NCBI RefSeq assembly: GCF_025548555.1
Contig: NZ_JAJLPA010000024.1
Coordinates: 1-64,000, forward strand
Direction: 5' to 3'
DNA: 64,000 nucleotides
Source: Sphingomonas sp. A2-49
Lineage (GTDB): Bacteria > Pseudomonadota > Alphaproteobacteria > Sphingomonadales > Sphingomonadaceae
Position 1 is the stretch's first letter. Every line of letters begins with the position of its first letter. The notes beneath the pieces were generated by a model. The model was not told the DNA's origin, searched no databases, and saw only the letters and a program-made list of their open reading frames with translations. Shown in pieces: positions 19,301 to 27,892 of the stretch. Position numbers and translations under genes: made by a program.

Positions 19301-19456
19301 ACGGAGGCGGGCGCGCTGAAGGCGCGCGACGCCGCGCCGCCGGAGGTCGATCCGTTCAAGTATATCAATTCCTCGGCAGGCGGCCTCAAGAAGATCCGGG
19401 CGCGTCAAGTCCGGATCGATCCATTGGGGCGCATTCTGGATCCCGGCCCCCGCTGA
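16316..19456 (+). CDS. cas9: Type II-C Cas9 endonuclease
   Basis: 1046 residues, typical of compact II-C Cas9. RuvC-I has the catalytic Asp7 (LGLDIGTNSIGW). An Arg-rich bridge helix follows (about 48-66, RREARSARRRRDRYVGRR). REC comes next, including the HLNQRRGFKSNRK segment at 116-128. RuvC-II has Glu496 (IVVELARE). The HNH domain (about 555-620) has DH at 580-581 and Asn604, with a CPYCG pair (Cys560/563) and Cys603 as in many II-C enzymes. RuvC-III has His730 and Asp733 (HHAIDAA). The rest is the PAM-interacting end. Every catalytic residue is present, so it should cut both strands. A GGGA motif precedes the ATG at 16316. PAM preference cannot be read from sequence. Confidence 0.97.
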   Translation: MRRLGLDIGTNSIGWCLIENDAGIADIGVRIFSDGRDPQSGTSLAVDRREARSARRRRDRYVGRRSAFLAALVEHGLMPADADEAQLVAALDPYVLRARALDEPLAPHAIGRALFHLNQRRGFKSNRKAERKATDGEDGKIASGARALDQAMADEGADTLGQFLLRRETKRVRMGGENQDYDFYPQRRHVEYEFDRIWQEQARHHPALLTETARAALHRILFYQRPLKEQPVGLCTFVPSERRLAKAHPLFQQRRLYEEVNQLEVTTPGEANRKLTLDERDRLVRELSHKKAIAFTSLGNRIKLEPGQSFNKASDTRTQLAGDEVRAVLGDRKRFGAAWENFDRDRQWAIVERLIEEEDPDALHAFLTRDCGLDDAHAATVARTSLPEGHGRLGATATARILSELQAEVITYDEAVRRCGWHHSDHRTGEILPQLPYYGELLTRDIPPGTQDPADPPEKRWGKITNPTVHIGLRQLEKLVNAIITVHGRPDEIVVELARELKLNEKDKEDHNRRIRRDTAAAVRRSEKLTQEGIADTGGNRMLLRLWEDLNPANPLDRRCPYCGRPIGMRALFSGEADVDHIIPYSRSLDDSAGNKVVAHRSCNRIKGNRTPFEKWGHDPDRWDAIAAEVGRLHTSRQWRFGPDAMARVEKDGGFLARQLTDTQYLSRMAGRYLGSLYASADEGSVYVIPGRMTAMLRRLWGLNELLGDHNIVENRHSNAPKNRLDHRHHAIDAAVVAVTTRRLMQRIARTAGLAEDKNLDRLFEGLDQPWEGFRDELRERLRTIVVSHKADHGRTRKPAPGRDVTAGRLHNDTAYGLTGETSPKGLPIVVHRVPLASLKPADIAAADRIPDPALRAALADATAGRSGKDFDAAIARFARQHPQFAGTRRVRVREPLSVIPIRDGAGRIYKAYKGDSNARFDVWRLPDGKWVSDIVSMFDAHQPDQGDRRPHPAAKRVLSLHQNDMLAIERDGGPREIVRVVKFSTIGTLQLAASTEAGALKARDAAPPEVDPFKYINSSAGGLKKIRARQVRIDPLGRILDPGPR

Positions 19457-19511
19457 CTCGCGCTCTCCCCTCCCCTAGCGTCGACCCGGCGTGGGGCCTG
19501 CGGGAGGGGGG

Positions 19512-20450
19512 ATGGAGCGGATCGTCGACATCGGGACCGAGGGGCTGCACCTGGCGATGCATCGCGGCTTCCTGACGGTGTCGAAGGACCGCGACGAGGT
19601 CGGCCGCATCGCGCTCGACGATGTCCATGCCGTGATCCTGCATGCGCATGGCTGCACCTGGACCGGCAATCTGGTCGCGGCGCTCGCCGAACGCGGCAGC
19701 CCCATCGTCTTTTGCAACACGCACCACAGCCCGGTCGCCGTCACGCTGCCGATCGCGGGCTTTCACGCGCAGGGCGGCCGGATGCGCGCGCAATGGGACG
19801 CGGGCAAGCCGCTCGCCAAGCAATTGTGGCAACGCATCGTCAGGGCCAAGATCACGATGCAGGGCGCGCTGCTGGCCCAGCGCGCGACCCCGGAGGCGTC
19901 GGCGTTCGCGCTGCTCGCCCGGCGCGTCCGCTCGGGCGATCCCGACAATCTGGAAGCGCAGGCGGCGAGGCGCTACTGGCCCGCGCTGATGGGACGCGAC
20001 TTTCGCCGCGACCGCGACGCCGCGGGCGCCAACGCGCTGCTCAACTATGGCTATGCCGTGCTGCGCGCGACGGTGGCGCGTGCGATCGTCGCCGCCGGGC
20101 TCCATCCGACGATCGGAATCTTCCACGTCAATCGCGGCAACGCCTTCGCGCTCGCCGACGATCTGGTCGAACCGTTCCGGCCACTCGTCGATGCGCTGGT
20201 CGTGGCCCTCGTCGCACAGGGCGTCGAGACGCTCGACCCGGCCGTCAAGCGACGCTTCGCGCGCCTGATCGCGTTCGACGTCAAAGTCGGGGGCGAAATG
20301 TCGCCCGTGTCCGTCGCGGCGCAGCGCCTCGCGCAATCGCTCGCGCGCAGTTTCGAAACGACAAGATCCGAACTGGCGCTGTTCGATCCGCCCACCGCCG
20401 CCGACTGGGCGATGCTCGCGCGCCCGCTCGATCCGACCGGCGAGGCGTGA
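19512..20450 (+). CDS. cas1: CRISPR integrase Cas1 (type II)
   Basis: A 312-residue Cas1, the catalytic subunit that inserts new spacers. Metal ligands fall at Glu148 (DPDNLEAQAARRYW), His205 (GIFHVNRGN) and Glu220 (FALADDLVEPFRP), in the usual family contexts. The start is ATG at 19512 after GGGAGGGGG, 55 bp past the cas9 stop. The stop overlaps the GTG start of cas2. Confidence 0.95.
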   Translation: MERIVDIGTEGLHLAMHRGFLTVSKDRDEVGRIALDDVHAVILHAHGCTWTGNLVAALAERGSPIVFCNTHHSPVAVTLPIAGFHAQGGRMRAQWDAGKPLAKQLWQRIVRAKITMQGALLAQRATPEASAFALLARRVRSGDPDNLEAQAARRYWPALMGRDFRRDRDAAGANALLNYGYAVLRATVARAIVAAGLHPTIGIFHVNRGNAFALADDLVEPFRPLVDALVVALVAQGVETLDPAVKRRFARLIAFDVKVGGEMSPVSVAAQRLAQSLARSFETTRSELALFDPPTAADWAMLARPLDPTGEA

Positions 20451-20788
20451 GCGATGACCGGCATCTCAGCGGCTATCGGCTGATGTGGATCTTCGTGATG
20501 TTCGACCTGCCGGTCGTCACCCGAGAACAGTCGCGCGAGGCGACCAAATTCCGCGAGTTCCTGCTCGACCAGGGGTTCGAGATGAGCCAGCTGTCCGTCT
20601 ACGCCCGTTTCTGCAACGGCCGCGACAGCTACGAATCCCACCTGCGCCGGATCGAGCGGAACCTGCCCGAAAAGGGCGAGATCCACGTCATGACCTTCAC
20701 CGACAAGCAATATGAAAGCGTCGTCCGCTTCTCGAGCCAGCGCCGCAAACGTCCCCGCAAAAACCCCGAACAGCTGGCGCTTTTCTGA
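20447..20788 (+). CDS. cas2: CRISPR adaptation protein Cas2
   Basis: A 113-residue Cas2 that forms the structural core of the Cas1-Cas2 integrase. The beta-strand MWIFVMFDLPV carries the conserved Asp, followed by FREFLLDQGFEMSQLSVYARF and the strand GEIHVMTFTDKQYE. I use GTG at 20447, overlapping the cas1 stop (GTGA); an ATG at 20483 would drop 12 residues. The tail ending KNPEQLALF is common in type II Cas2. It ends 71 bp before the array. Confidence 0.93.
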   Translation: MSDDRHLSGYRLMWIFVMFDLPVVTREQSREATKFREFLLDQGFEMSQLSVYARFCNGRDSYESHLRRIERNLPEKGEIHVMTFTDKQYESVVRFSSQRRKRPRKNPEQLALF

Positions 20789-20859
20789 TGCCCGCCCCGC
20801 TTCTGCCGCCCCGGATGTGCCGATATCGCGTTGTTCACCAACACTTTACCGCCACATCC

Positions 20860-23272
20860 GGCTTAGCAATTCAGAAATCGCAGGCCAACCGCAACGTCTC
20901 TCTTTTCCTCTAGCCAAACGCCAGGGCTTAGCAGTTCAGAAATCGCAGGCCAACCGCAACGACTGCGCCGACCCGGAGGACGTGCCGATTGGCTTAGCAG
21001 TTCAGAAATCGCAGGCCAACCGCAACAGCAGCTAGGTACGACCGAGGGCGAAAAGGGGCTTAGCAGTTCAGAAATCGCAGGCCAACCGCAACGGCGCTCC
21101 GTTCGGAATGGACACGACCCGGGGCTTAGCAGTTCAGAAATCGCAGGCCAACCGCAACCTGGAGATCGTCACGTCGCTGATCGCCAGCGGCTTAGCAGTT
21201 CAGAAATCGCAGGCCAACCGCAACCCACCACGCCTGCGATCAATGCCGCGGTTCGGCTTAGCAGTTCAGAAATCGCAGGCCAACCGCAACGTAAATGTCT
21301 GCATCCAATTCCCCCGACGAGGCTTAGCAGTTCAGAAATCGCAGGCCAACCGCAACTTCGGCCACAGGCCCACCTCGGAAAGGTGAGGCTTAGCAGTTCA
21401 GGAATCGCAGGCCAACCGCAACACAGGGTCGCGAGCGACACCGGGGCGGGAGGGCTTAGCAGTTCAGAAATCGCAGGCCAACCGCAACGACGGTCCGCTC
21501 GCCGGTGCGGCGGTCGGTGGCTTAGCAGTTCAGAAATCGCAGGCCAACCGCAACGACCCGCCGGAATGGAACGACGCCTATCGGAGGCTTAGCAGTTCAG
21601 AAATCGCAGGCCAACCGCAACCTAATCTTTCTCGTGCTTATCATCACGAAAAGGCTTAGCAGTTCAGAAATCGCAGGCCAACCGCAACCTCTTCAGCGAG
21701 CGATGCGGACAGTTTTGAGGCTTAGCAGTTCAGAAATCGCAGGCCAACCGCAACGTGGGCACCAGGCCAGCACCTTGTTCGTGCGGCTTAGCAGTTCAGA
21801 AATCGCAGGCCAACCGCAACACTACTGGAACCAAAGCGCGGCTGAGTTCCGGCTTAGCAGTTCAGAAATCGCAGGCCAACCGCAACGACGCTCACGATAG
21901 ACCAGCACCTAGCGCGGGCTTAGCAGTTCAGAAATCGCAGGCCAACCGCAACCCCCTGGTTCGTCGCGAAGATCTCAAGCTGGGGCTTAGCAGTTCAGAA
22001 ATCGCAGGCCAACCGCAACCCACCAAGGTCGCGAGCAACACCGGAGCTAGGCTTAGCAGTTCAGAAATCGCAGGCCAACCGCAACTACCGGGTGATGTTC
22101 TATCTGCAGCCGCACGGCTTAGCAGTTCAGAAATCGCAGGCCAACCGCAACGATAGGTCCGGGAAGGGGTGGCCATCCGGAGGCTTAGCAGTTCAGAAAT
22201 CGCAGGCCAACCGCAACCCAATCCGGCGGTGACGCACGATGCCACGGGGCTTAGCAGTTCAGAAATCGCAGGCCAACCGCAACGACACCGTCGCGCTGTC
22301 CGCAGCCACGACGGCTTAGCAGTTCAGAAATCGCAGGCCAACCGCAACAAGGTGTTGCACCTGTGGCTAAGGTGAAACGGCTTAGCAGTTCAGAAATCGC
22401 AGGCCAACCGCAACTGACGGCCCAATACGGCGCCACGATCATGCGGCTTAGCAGTTCAGAAATCGCAGGCCAACCGCAACCGCACCGCCGCCCGGTTGTT
22501 GAACGCTCGTGGCTTAGCAGTTCAGAAATCGCAGGCCAACCGCAACGCGTCAAATGGTGGACGACGCCCGCCGGCCGGCTTAGCAGTTCAGAAATCGCAG
22601 GCCAACCGCAACGCGAGCCGGCGCGGAACACTTCGATTTCGGGGCTTAGCAGTTCAGAAATCGCAGGCCAACCGCAACGTTCATTGGCCGGGGGTTATCG
22701 AGGGGCCGGGCTTAGCAGTTCAGAAATCGCAGGCCAACCGCAACTATCGTTGCGACGCGGACAAGGCGGGGCGGGGCTTAGCAGTTCAGAAATCGCAGGC
22801 CAACCGCAACAGGCGATCGGCGAGCGCGCCGGCCGCCGCGGGCTTAGCAGTTCAGAAATCGCAGGCCAACCGCAACTCCAGCCAGTCAGGCACATCGCCG
22901 CCAAACGGCTTAGCAGTTCAGAAATCGCAGGCCAACCGCAACAGATCCCAGCCGATGACGCGCACCTCGAAAGGCTTAGCAGTTCAGAAATCGCAGGCCA
23001 ACCGCAACAGATCCCAGCCGATGACGCGCACCTCGAAAGGCTTAGCAGTTCAGAAATCGCAGGCCAACCGCAACTGGCGAACTCATCCATGATCGCTTCG
23101 ATGCGGCTTAGCAGTTCAGAAATCGCAGGCCAACCGCAACAGCCTGCGCCCGGTCTGTACCGCTACGGCAGGCTTAGCAGTTCAGAAATCGCAGGCCAAC
23201 CGCAACCAGCCGCCATCGGGCAGCATCCCGGCGACGGGCTTAGCAGTTCAGAAATCACAGGCCAACCGCAAC
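20860..23272 (-). CRISPR. CRISPR array, 37 repeats of 36 nt, 36 spacers
   Basis: Repeats read on + begin GGCTTAGCAGTTCAG and end GGCCAACCGCAAC. On the minus strand they begin GTTGCGGTTGGCC, the usual GTTG start of II-C repeats, and only that strand pairs with the tracrRNA. Minus-strand transcription is therefore assigned. Spacers are 30 nt except numbers 1 and 22 (29 nt) and 11, 12 and 17 (31 nt), counted from the left. Three repeats differ by one base: the leftmost (G to A at repeat position 10), the ninth (21387-21422, A to G at position 16) and the rightmost (23237-23272, G to A at position 21). Spacers 32 and 33 (22943-22972, 23009-23038) are identical. Spacers 9 and 18 share a 21-nt core with two mismatches. 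Confidence 0.98.
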
Positions 23273-23641
23273 AACATCTGCTTCTTCGCGCCGAAAAGCT
23301 TCGTCTCGCATGTCCAAAACACCTTGCGCACACCTCGCACGAAATTAGCTAGGCGACGAGCGCAGCCCAACCCGTATTCGGATGCAATCCGTCAGACTAC
23401 CGAGTTTCGCCCGTTCCCTGACGGTCGGCCTGAGAGGGGCGAGCATTATGATAGCTCAGCCCCCGCCTGCCAACCACCAAAGAATTTGTGGGTCAAGCGC
23501 CTGACCGTATGTCGGGCGGACCCGTCCGGCGCAGCCGCATCGTCAGCCCCCCCCCGTCACTGGCCATTCGACGCCTCCCGCGCTCCGGTGTACGACCGCG
23601 ATCGCCCGAAGCCGTTCGAGCGATCCGCAGGAGCCCATGCC
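23273..23641. other. Right flank of the array (predicted leader side) and upstream region of the halogenase-like gene
   Basis: 369 bp without a credible gene. With the array read on the minus strand, this is where a leader would be, but it is not AT-rich and has no strong promoter; a weak TTGGGC/GCTAAT pair on the minus strand near 23346-23372 is the best I see. It includes a C9 run at about 23549-23557. A GCAGGAG Shine-Dalgarno at 23627-23633 serves the next gene. Confidence 0.5.
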
Positions 23642-25156
23642 GTGACAGACACCCGTTCCCCGATCCGCTCGATCCTGATCGTCGGCGGCGGCACGGCGGG
23701 ATGGATGACCGCCGCCGCGCTCGCGCAGGCGGTGCCGGCGGGGATCACGCTGATCGAATCCGACGACATCGGCACCGTCGGCGTCGGCGAGGCGACGATC
23801 CCGCCGATAAAGCTGTTCAACGACACGCTCGGCATCGACGAGGCCGAATTCCTGCGCGAAACCAAGGGCACGTTCAAGCTGGGGATCGAATTCGTCGACT
23901 GGGCCCGCGTCGGCCACCGTTACTTCCACCCGTTCGGCACGTTCGGCAAGCCGTTCGATCTGGTCGCGGTCCATCAGCACTGGCTGGCGGCGCGGGCGGC
24001 GGGATCGCGGGTGCCGCTGGACGACCTGTCGATGGCCTGGGGTGCGGCGAGCCGTGGCCGGTTCGCCGCACCGATGGCCGATCCGCGCAGCGTCGCCTCG
24101 ACGTTCGACTATGCCTATCACTTCGATGCCGGCCTGTACGCGCGATACCTGCGCCGCCGGGCGGAGGCGCGCAACGTCACCCGGATCGAGGGCAAGGTCG
24201 TCGATGCGACGCTCGACGGGGAGAGCGGCCATGTCGCCGCGGTGACGCTGGCGGACGGACGGCGGATCGAGGCCGACCTGTTCGTCGACTGTTCGGGCTT
24301 TCGCGGGCTGCTGATCGAGGAGGCGCTGGGCACCGGATATGAGGACTGGACGCACTGGCTGCCGTGCGACCGCGCCGTGGCGGTGCCGTCCGCGACCGGG
24401 GGCGACGGCATGACGCCCTACACGCGTTCGACCGCACGCGCGGCGGGATGGCAGTGGCGCATCCCGCTTCAGCACCGCACCGGCAACGGCTATGTCTATT
24501 GCAGCCGGCATCTGTCCGACGACGCGGCGACCGCGACGCTGATGGCGAACCTGGACGGCGCGCCGCTCGCCGATCCACGGCTGCTGCGCTTCACCACCGG
24601 GCGCCGGAAGCGGTTCTGGAACCGAAACGTCGTCGCGATCGGACTGGCGAGCGGGTTCATGGAGCCGCTGGAATCGACCAGCATCCACCTGATCCAGGCG
24701 GGCATCGCCAAGCTGCTCGCCTTCTTTCCGACGCGCGCGTTCGAACCGCGCGGGATCGCCGAATACAATCGCGTCGCGATCACCGAATATGAACGCATCC
24801 GCGACTTCCTGATCCTGCACTACAAGCTGACCGAGCGCGATGACGCGCCGCTGTGGCGGGCATGCCGGGACATGGCGATCCCCGACACGCTCCAGCTCAA
24901 GATCGATCATTTCCGCGACGCCGGCCGGCTGGTCGCGCGCGACATGGACCTGTTCGGACCGGCCAGCTGGACCGCGGTACACATCGGCCAGCTCAACCTG
25001 CCCGACGCGACCGACCCGCTGCTCCACTATGGCCCCGGCCTGGCGGCAAGCAGCGCCTTCGTCGACCGCCTCGCCGGCGCGATCCGGAACATGGCCGAAT
25101 CGATGCCCGGCCACGCCGATTATCTCGCGAGGATCGGCGCCAGGCACAGCGGCTGA
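23642..25156 (+). CDS. Flavin-dependent tryptophan-halogenase family protein
   Basis: A 504-residue FAD-binding protein. The N-terminus has the dinucleotide loop GGGTAGW, then GVGEATIPP (about 47-55) and Lys79 (GTFKLGIEF), the position of the PrnA catalytic lysine. The WxWxIP signature appears as GWQWRIPL, and [13 protein letters not shown] carries the partner glutamate. The halogenase machinery thus looks intact. However, proteins of this family beside TonB receptors in Caulobacter- and Xanthomonas-type bacteria have no proven substrate, so I do not assign tryptophan. The start is GTG at 23642, 8 bp after AGGAG. It ends 99 bp before the receptor and shares its sugar-locus context. Confidence 0.85.
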   Translation: MTDTRSPIRSILIVGGGTAGWMTAAALAQAVPAGITLIESDDIGTVGVGEATIPPIKLFNDTLGIDEAEFLRETKGTFKLGIEFVDWARVGHRYFHPFGTFGKPFDLVAVHQHWLAARAAGSRVPLDDLSMAWGAASRGRFAAPMADPRSVASTFDYAYHFDAGLYARYLRRRAEARNVTRIEGKVVDATLDGESGHVAAVTLADGRRIEADLFVDCSGFRGLLIEEALGTGYEDWTHWLPCDRAVAVPSATGGDGMTPYTRSTARAAGWQWRIPLQHRTGNGYVYCSRHLSDDAATATLMANLDGAPLADPRLLRFTTGRRKRFWNRNVVAIGLASGFMEPLESTSIHLIQAGIAKLLAFFPTRAFEPRGIAEYNRVAITEYERIRDFLILHYKLTERDDAPLWRACRDMAIPDTLQLKIDHFRDAGRLVARDMDLFGPASWTAVHIGQLNLPDATDPLLHYGPGLAASSAFVDRLAGAIRNMAESMPGHADYLARIGARHSG

Positions 25157-25161
25157 TGTCG

Positions 25162-25177
25162 ATGCAAACCTTTGCAT
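25162..25177. promoter_or_regulatory. Inverted repeat ATGCAAA-CC-TTTGCAT
   Basis: A perfect 7-bp inverted repeat with a 2-bp centre, upstream of the receptor gene and 23 bp (centre to centre) from the second palindrome. Likely a regulator-binding site, perhaps the distal operator of the LacI protein encoded downstream. Confidence 0.55.
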
Positions 25178-25184
25178 AAAGATG

Positions 25185-25212
25185 TTGCAATCGATTGCGG
25201 GTGCAGTATAGG
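25185..25212 (+). promoter_or_regulatory. Receptor promoter with LacI-type operator
   Basis: TTGCAATCGATTGC at 25185-25198 contains the 12-bp palindrome GCAATCGATTGC with the central CG typical of LacI-family operators. TTGCAA (25185-25190) and TATAGG (25207-25212) make a promoter with a 16-bp spacer, so the operator covers the -35. The 13-mer TTGCAATCGATTG recurs before the MFS-GH36-GH68 operon. Confidence 0.65.
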
Positions 25213-25255
25213 CAATCTCGAAGCCTCCACAGCGGGGCATTGGAGGAGGATTGCC

Positions 25256-27811
25256 ATGAGGTTGAAGACACTGCTCGCCTGCGGCTCGACGATGGCGATG
25301 ACGACGGCATTCGCCGCATCCGCGGCGCTCGCGCAGACGACGGCAACCCCGACGACGGCCGCGCCGGTACCGACCGGCGCCGATCAGGTCGCGCAGGCGG
25401 GCGACATCCCCGACGCCGGCACGCAGGGCGACGACATCGTCGTCACCGCGACCACCGGCGAACGCTCGCGCCTGCGCAGCTCGATCTCGGTGTCGCAGAT
25501 CAGCCAGGAGGCGATCCAGAACTTCACGCCGCGGTCCGAGGCCGAAGTGCTGCGCAACATCCCCGGCCTCCAGCCGTCGGACACCGCCGGCCCCGGCGGC
25601 AACGCCAACATCGGCGTACGCGGCATCCCCGTATCGACCGGCGGTTCGGAATATGTGGCGTTGCAGGAAGATGGCCTGCCCGACGTCCTGTTCGGCGACA
25701 TGAACTTCGGCAACAACGATTACTGGCTGCGTTTCGACCAGAACGTGCAGCGGGTCGAGGCCGTCCGCGGTGGTTCCGCATCGACCTTTTCCAGCCAGGC
25801 GCCGGGCGCGGTCATCAACTACATCAGCAAGACCGGCGAGAAGGAGGGCGGCCAGGTCGCCTACAGCAACGGGCTGGGCTTTCGCGAACATCGCGTCGAC
25901 TTCGACTATGGCGCGCCGGTCAGCGACACGCTGCGCTTCCACGTCGGCGGCTATGCGCGCAACGGCGGCGGCCTGACCAACGAGAATTTCAACATCCTGC
26001 GCGGCTACCAGATCAAGGCGAACGTCACCAAGGACTTCGCCGACAACCGCGGCTTCATCCGCCTGAACTTCAAGCGGCTCGACGAACAGGCGCCGACCAA
26101 CACCACGACGCCATCGCTGGCGACGCTGGACGGCAACAAGGTCACCGGCTTCGCACCGCTGCCGACCTTCGACGGCCGCGACGGGTCGGCCTATTCGATC
26201 TACAACCGCCGCTTCCAGTATCTCGACTATGACGGCGGCGGGATCCGCTCGGCCGAGGTGCAGGGCATCCATCCGCGCGTGACCGGCATCGGCGCGCAAT
26301 TCCACTACGACATCACCGACAACATCACGATCGACGACAGCATCCGCTATCAGTGGATCAAGGGCAATTTCACCACGCAGTTCATCAACGTCGCGACCCG
26401 CACCGGCGCGGGCGGGGTGATCGGATCGACCGTCAACGGCGCCGTCGTCGGATCGCTGCGCTATGCCGCCGGCCCCAGCGCCGGACAGGTCTACACCGGC
26501 ACCTACGTCAACAACAATCCGAACATCAACACGTTGATGAAGGACATGAACAACTTCGTGAACAACCTGACCCTGAACGGCAAGTTCGAGGTCGGCCCGG
26601 GCAAGGCGACGGTCGCCACCGGCGTGTTCCTGATGAAGCAGAACATCGTCCAGGACTGGCACGTCAATCGCCAGTACAGCGAGCTGAGCGGTGAGAACGC
26701 CGCGCCGCTCGACCTGTTCTCGACCACGGGGACGCAGCTGACCGCCGCGGGACAGGCCGGGTTCAACGACAATTGGGGCACCTGCTGCGCCCGCCGCGTC
26801 GACCTGACCTATACCGACACCGCACCGTTCCTCCAGGTCGGCTACGAGGTCGGCGGGCTGAACCTCGACGCCAGCGTCCGCTACGACAGCGTACACGGCG
26901 AAGGCACCGCGCAGGGCGGCGTCGCCGGCCCGACCACGCGCGTCGCCGATGCGCTGGGATCGGCGCTGATCCCGTCGCTAGTGCTCAGCCCGACGATCGA
27001 GAAGGTGGACTATACCGACCATTATGTCAGCTGGTCGCTCGGCGCGCTGTACGCGATCGACCGCAATACCAGCCTGTTCGCCCGCGCCAGCCGCGGCGGC
27101 CGCTTCAACGCCGACCGGCGCGTGCTGTCGGGCAATTTCAACGCCGACGGCTCGCTCAACGCACAGGGGCAGTCGACCTCGGTCAATTTCCTCAACCAGC
27201 AGGAAGTCGGCCTGAAGCGGCGCGGCGGCGTGTTCGGCGCCTCCTATTCGGTCGAGGTCACCGGGTTCCGTTCGACGCTGACCGAGAACAATTACGACTT
27301 CACCCGGATCAACAATCCGGCACCGAACAACAATCCGAACATCTCCAACGGCTATCGCTCGTACGGCGTCGAGTTTTCCAGCAGGGTGACGTCGGGCAAT
27401 TTCAACCTGGCGGTCGACGCGACCTATTCGAATTCGAAGATCACCAGCAGCGGCACCGCGGCGCTGGTCGGCAAGCGGCCGGGCGGCCTGCCCGAATTCC
27501 TGTATGTCGTCTCGCCCAGCTACGACGCCGGCATCGTCGCATTCGGCGTCAGCGTGAACGGCCAGACGAGCACCAAGTCGGACGACTTCAACCTGTACAC
27601 GATCGAGGGGTCGACCTTCGTCAACGGCTTCCTGACCGTCCGCCCGGTGGATCGGGTCGAACTGGGGCTCAACGTCAACAACCTGTTCGACAAGCTCGGC
27701 TTCCGCGGGGGCGGCAGCCTCAACCCGATCCTGTCGTCGACCAGCGCGGTGTTCAACAACACCGCCCTCTATGGCCGTACCGTGACCGGATCGATCCGTT
27801 ACCGCTTCTGA
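25256..27811 (+). CDS. TonB-dependent receptor (oligosaccharide uptake, inferred)
   Basis: An 851-residue outer-membrane receptor. The signal peptide ends near AALAQ (about 27-31), the TonB box region is DDIVVTAT, and the plug domain has EVLRNIPGLQPSD and VEAVRGGSASTFSSQAPGA. A long beta-barrel with aromatic strands ends in GRTVTGSIRYRF, with the required C-terminal Phe. The start is ATG at 25256, after a very strong GGAGGAGGA. A terminator hairpin follows at 27841. Flanking LacI, GH36, GH68 and MFS genes make a raffinose/sucrose-type ligand likely. An NWGTCCARR loop with adjacent cysteines is unusual. Confidence 0.9.
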   Translation: MRLKTLLACGSTMAMTTAFAASAALAQTTATPTTAAPVPTGADQVAQAGDIPDAGTQGDDIVVTATTGERSRLRSSISVSQISQEAIQNFTPRSEAEVLRNIPGLQPSDTAGPGGNANIGVRGIPVSTGGSEYVALQEDGLPDVLFGDMNFGNNDYWLRFDQNVQRVEAVRGGSASTFSSQAPGAVINYISKTGEKEGGQVAYSNGLGFREHRVDFDYGAPVSDTLRFHVGGYARNGGGLTNENFNILRGYQIKANVTKDFADNRGFIRLNFKRLDEQAPTNTTTPSLATLDGNKVTGFAPLPTFDGRDGSAYSIYNRRFQYLDYDGGGIRSAEVQGIHPRVTGIGAQFHYDITDNITIDDSIRYQWIKGNFTTQFINVATRTGAGGVIGSTVNGAVVGSLRYAAGPSAGQVYTGTYVNNNPNINTLMKDMNNFVNNLTLNGKFEVGPGKATVATGVFLMKQNIVQDWHVNRQYSELSGENAAPLDLFSTTGTQLTAAGQAGFNDNWGTCCARRVDLTYTDTAPFLQVGYEVGGLNLDASVRYDSVHGEGTAQGGVAGPTTRVADALGSALIPSLVLSPTIEKVDYTDHYVSWSLGALYAIDRNTSLFARASRGGRFNADRRVLSGNFNADGSLNAQGQSTSVNFLNQQEVGLKRRGGVFGASYSVEVTGFRSTLTENNYDFTRINNPAPNNNPNISNGYRSYGVEFSSRVTSGNFNLAVDATYSNSKITSSGTAALVGKRPGGLPEFLYVVSPSYDAGIVAFGVSVNGQTSTKSDDFNLYTIEGSTFVNGFLTVRPVDRVELGLNVNNLFDKLGFRGGGSLNPILSSTSAVFNNTALYGRTVTGSIRYRF

Positions 27812-27840
27812 AGGCGGTCGCCGTTTCCTCCCCCGCCTCG

Positions 27841-27873
27841 GCGGAGCAGGGTCGCCCCTGCTCCGCTTCTTTT
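27841..27873 (+). terminator. Intrinsic terminator after the receptor
   Basis: An 11-bp stem GCGGAGCAGGG/CCCTGCTCCGC with loop TCGC, then TTCTTTT. It separates the receptor from the LacI gene. Confidence 0.88.
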
Positions 27874-27892
27874 CGGTCGGCCGGCGTGTAGA

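Noticed and set aside
15977..19408. A 1143-codon open frame on the minus strand opposite cas9
   Set aside because: It is the antisense of a GC-rich gene with strong codon bias; no family-like content and no ribosome-binding site. The cas9 frame has every expected motif.
20789..20859. csn2 or cas4, or a leader between cas2 and the array
   Set aside because: Only 71 bp without a coding frame or AT-rich leader; the locus is a three-gene II-C type.
20860..23272. A promoter inside each repeat, as in Neisseria
   Set aside because: On the predicted strand the repeat end TGCTAAGCC has no good -10 and no -35 at proper distance. It remains possible but is not supported.
21108..23352. Several open frames across the CRISPR array giving repeated peptides such as [11 protein letters not shown] or [11 protein letters not shown]
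   Set aside because: The 66-bp repeat unit is a multiple of three and the repeat has no stop in some frames, so open frames arise automatically. They are not proteins.
23543..26896. An 1117-codon minus-strand frame opposite the halogenase-like gene and receptor
   Set aside because: Shadow of two well-supported plus-strand genes; the amino acid pattern is Arg/Val/Ala-rich without domain signals.
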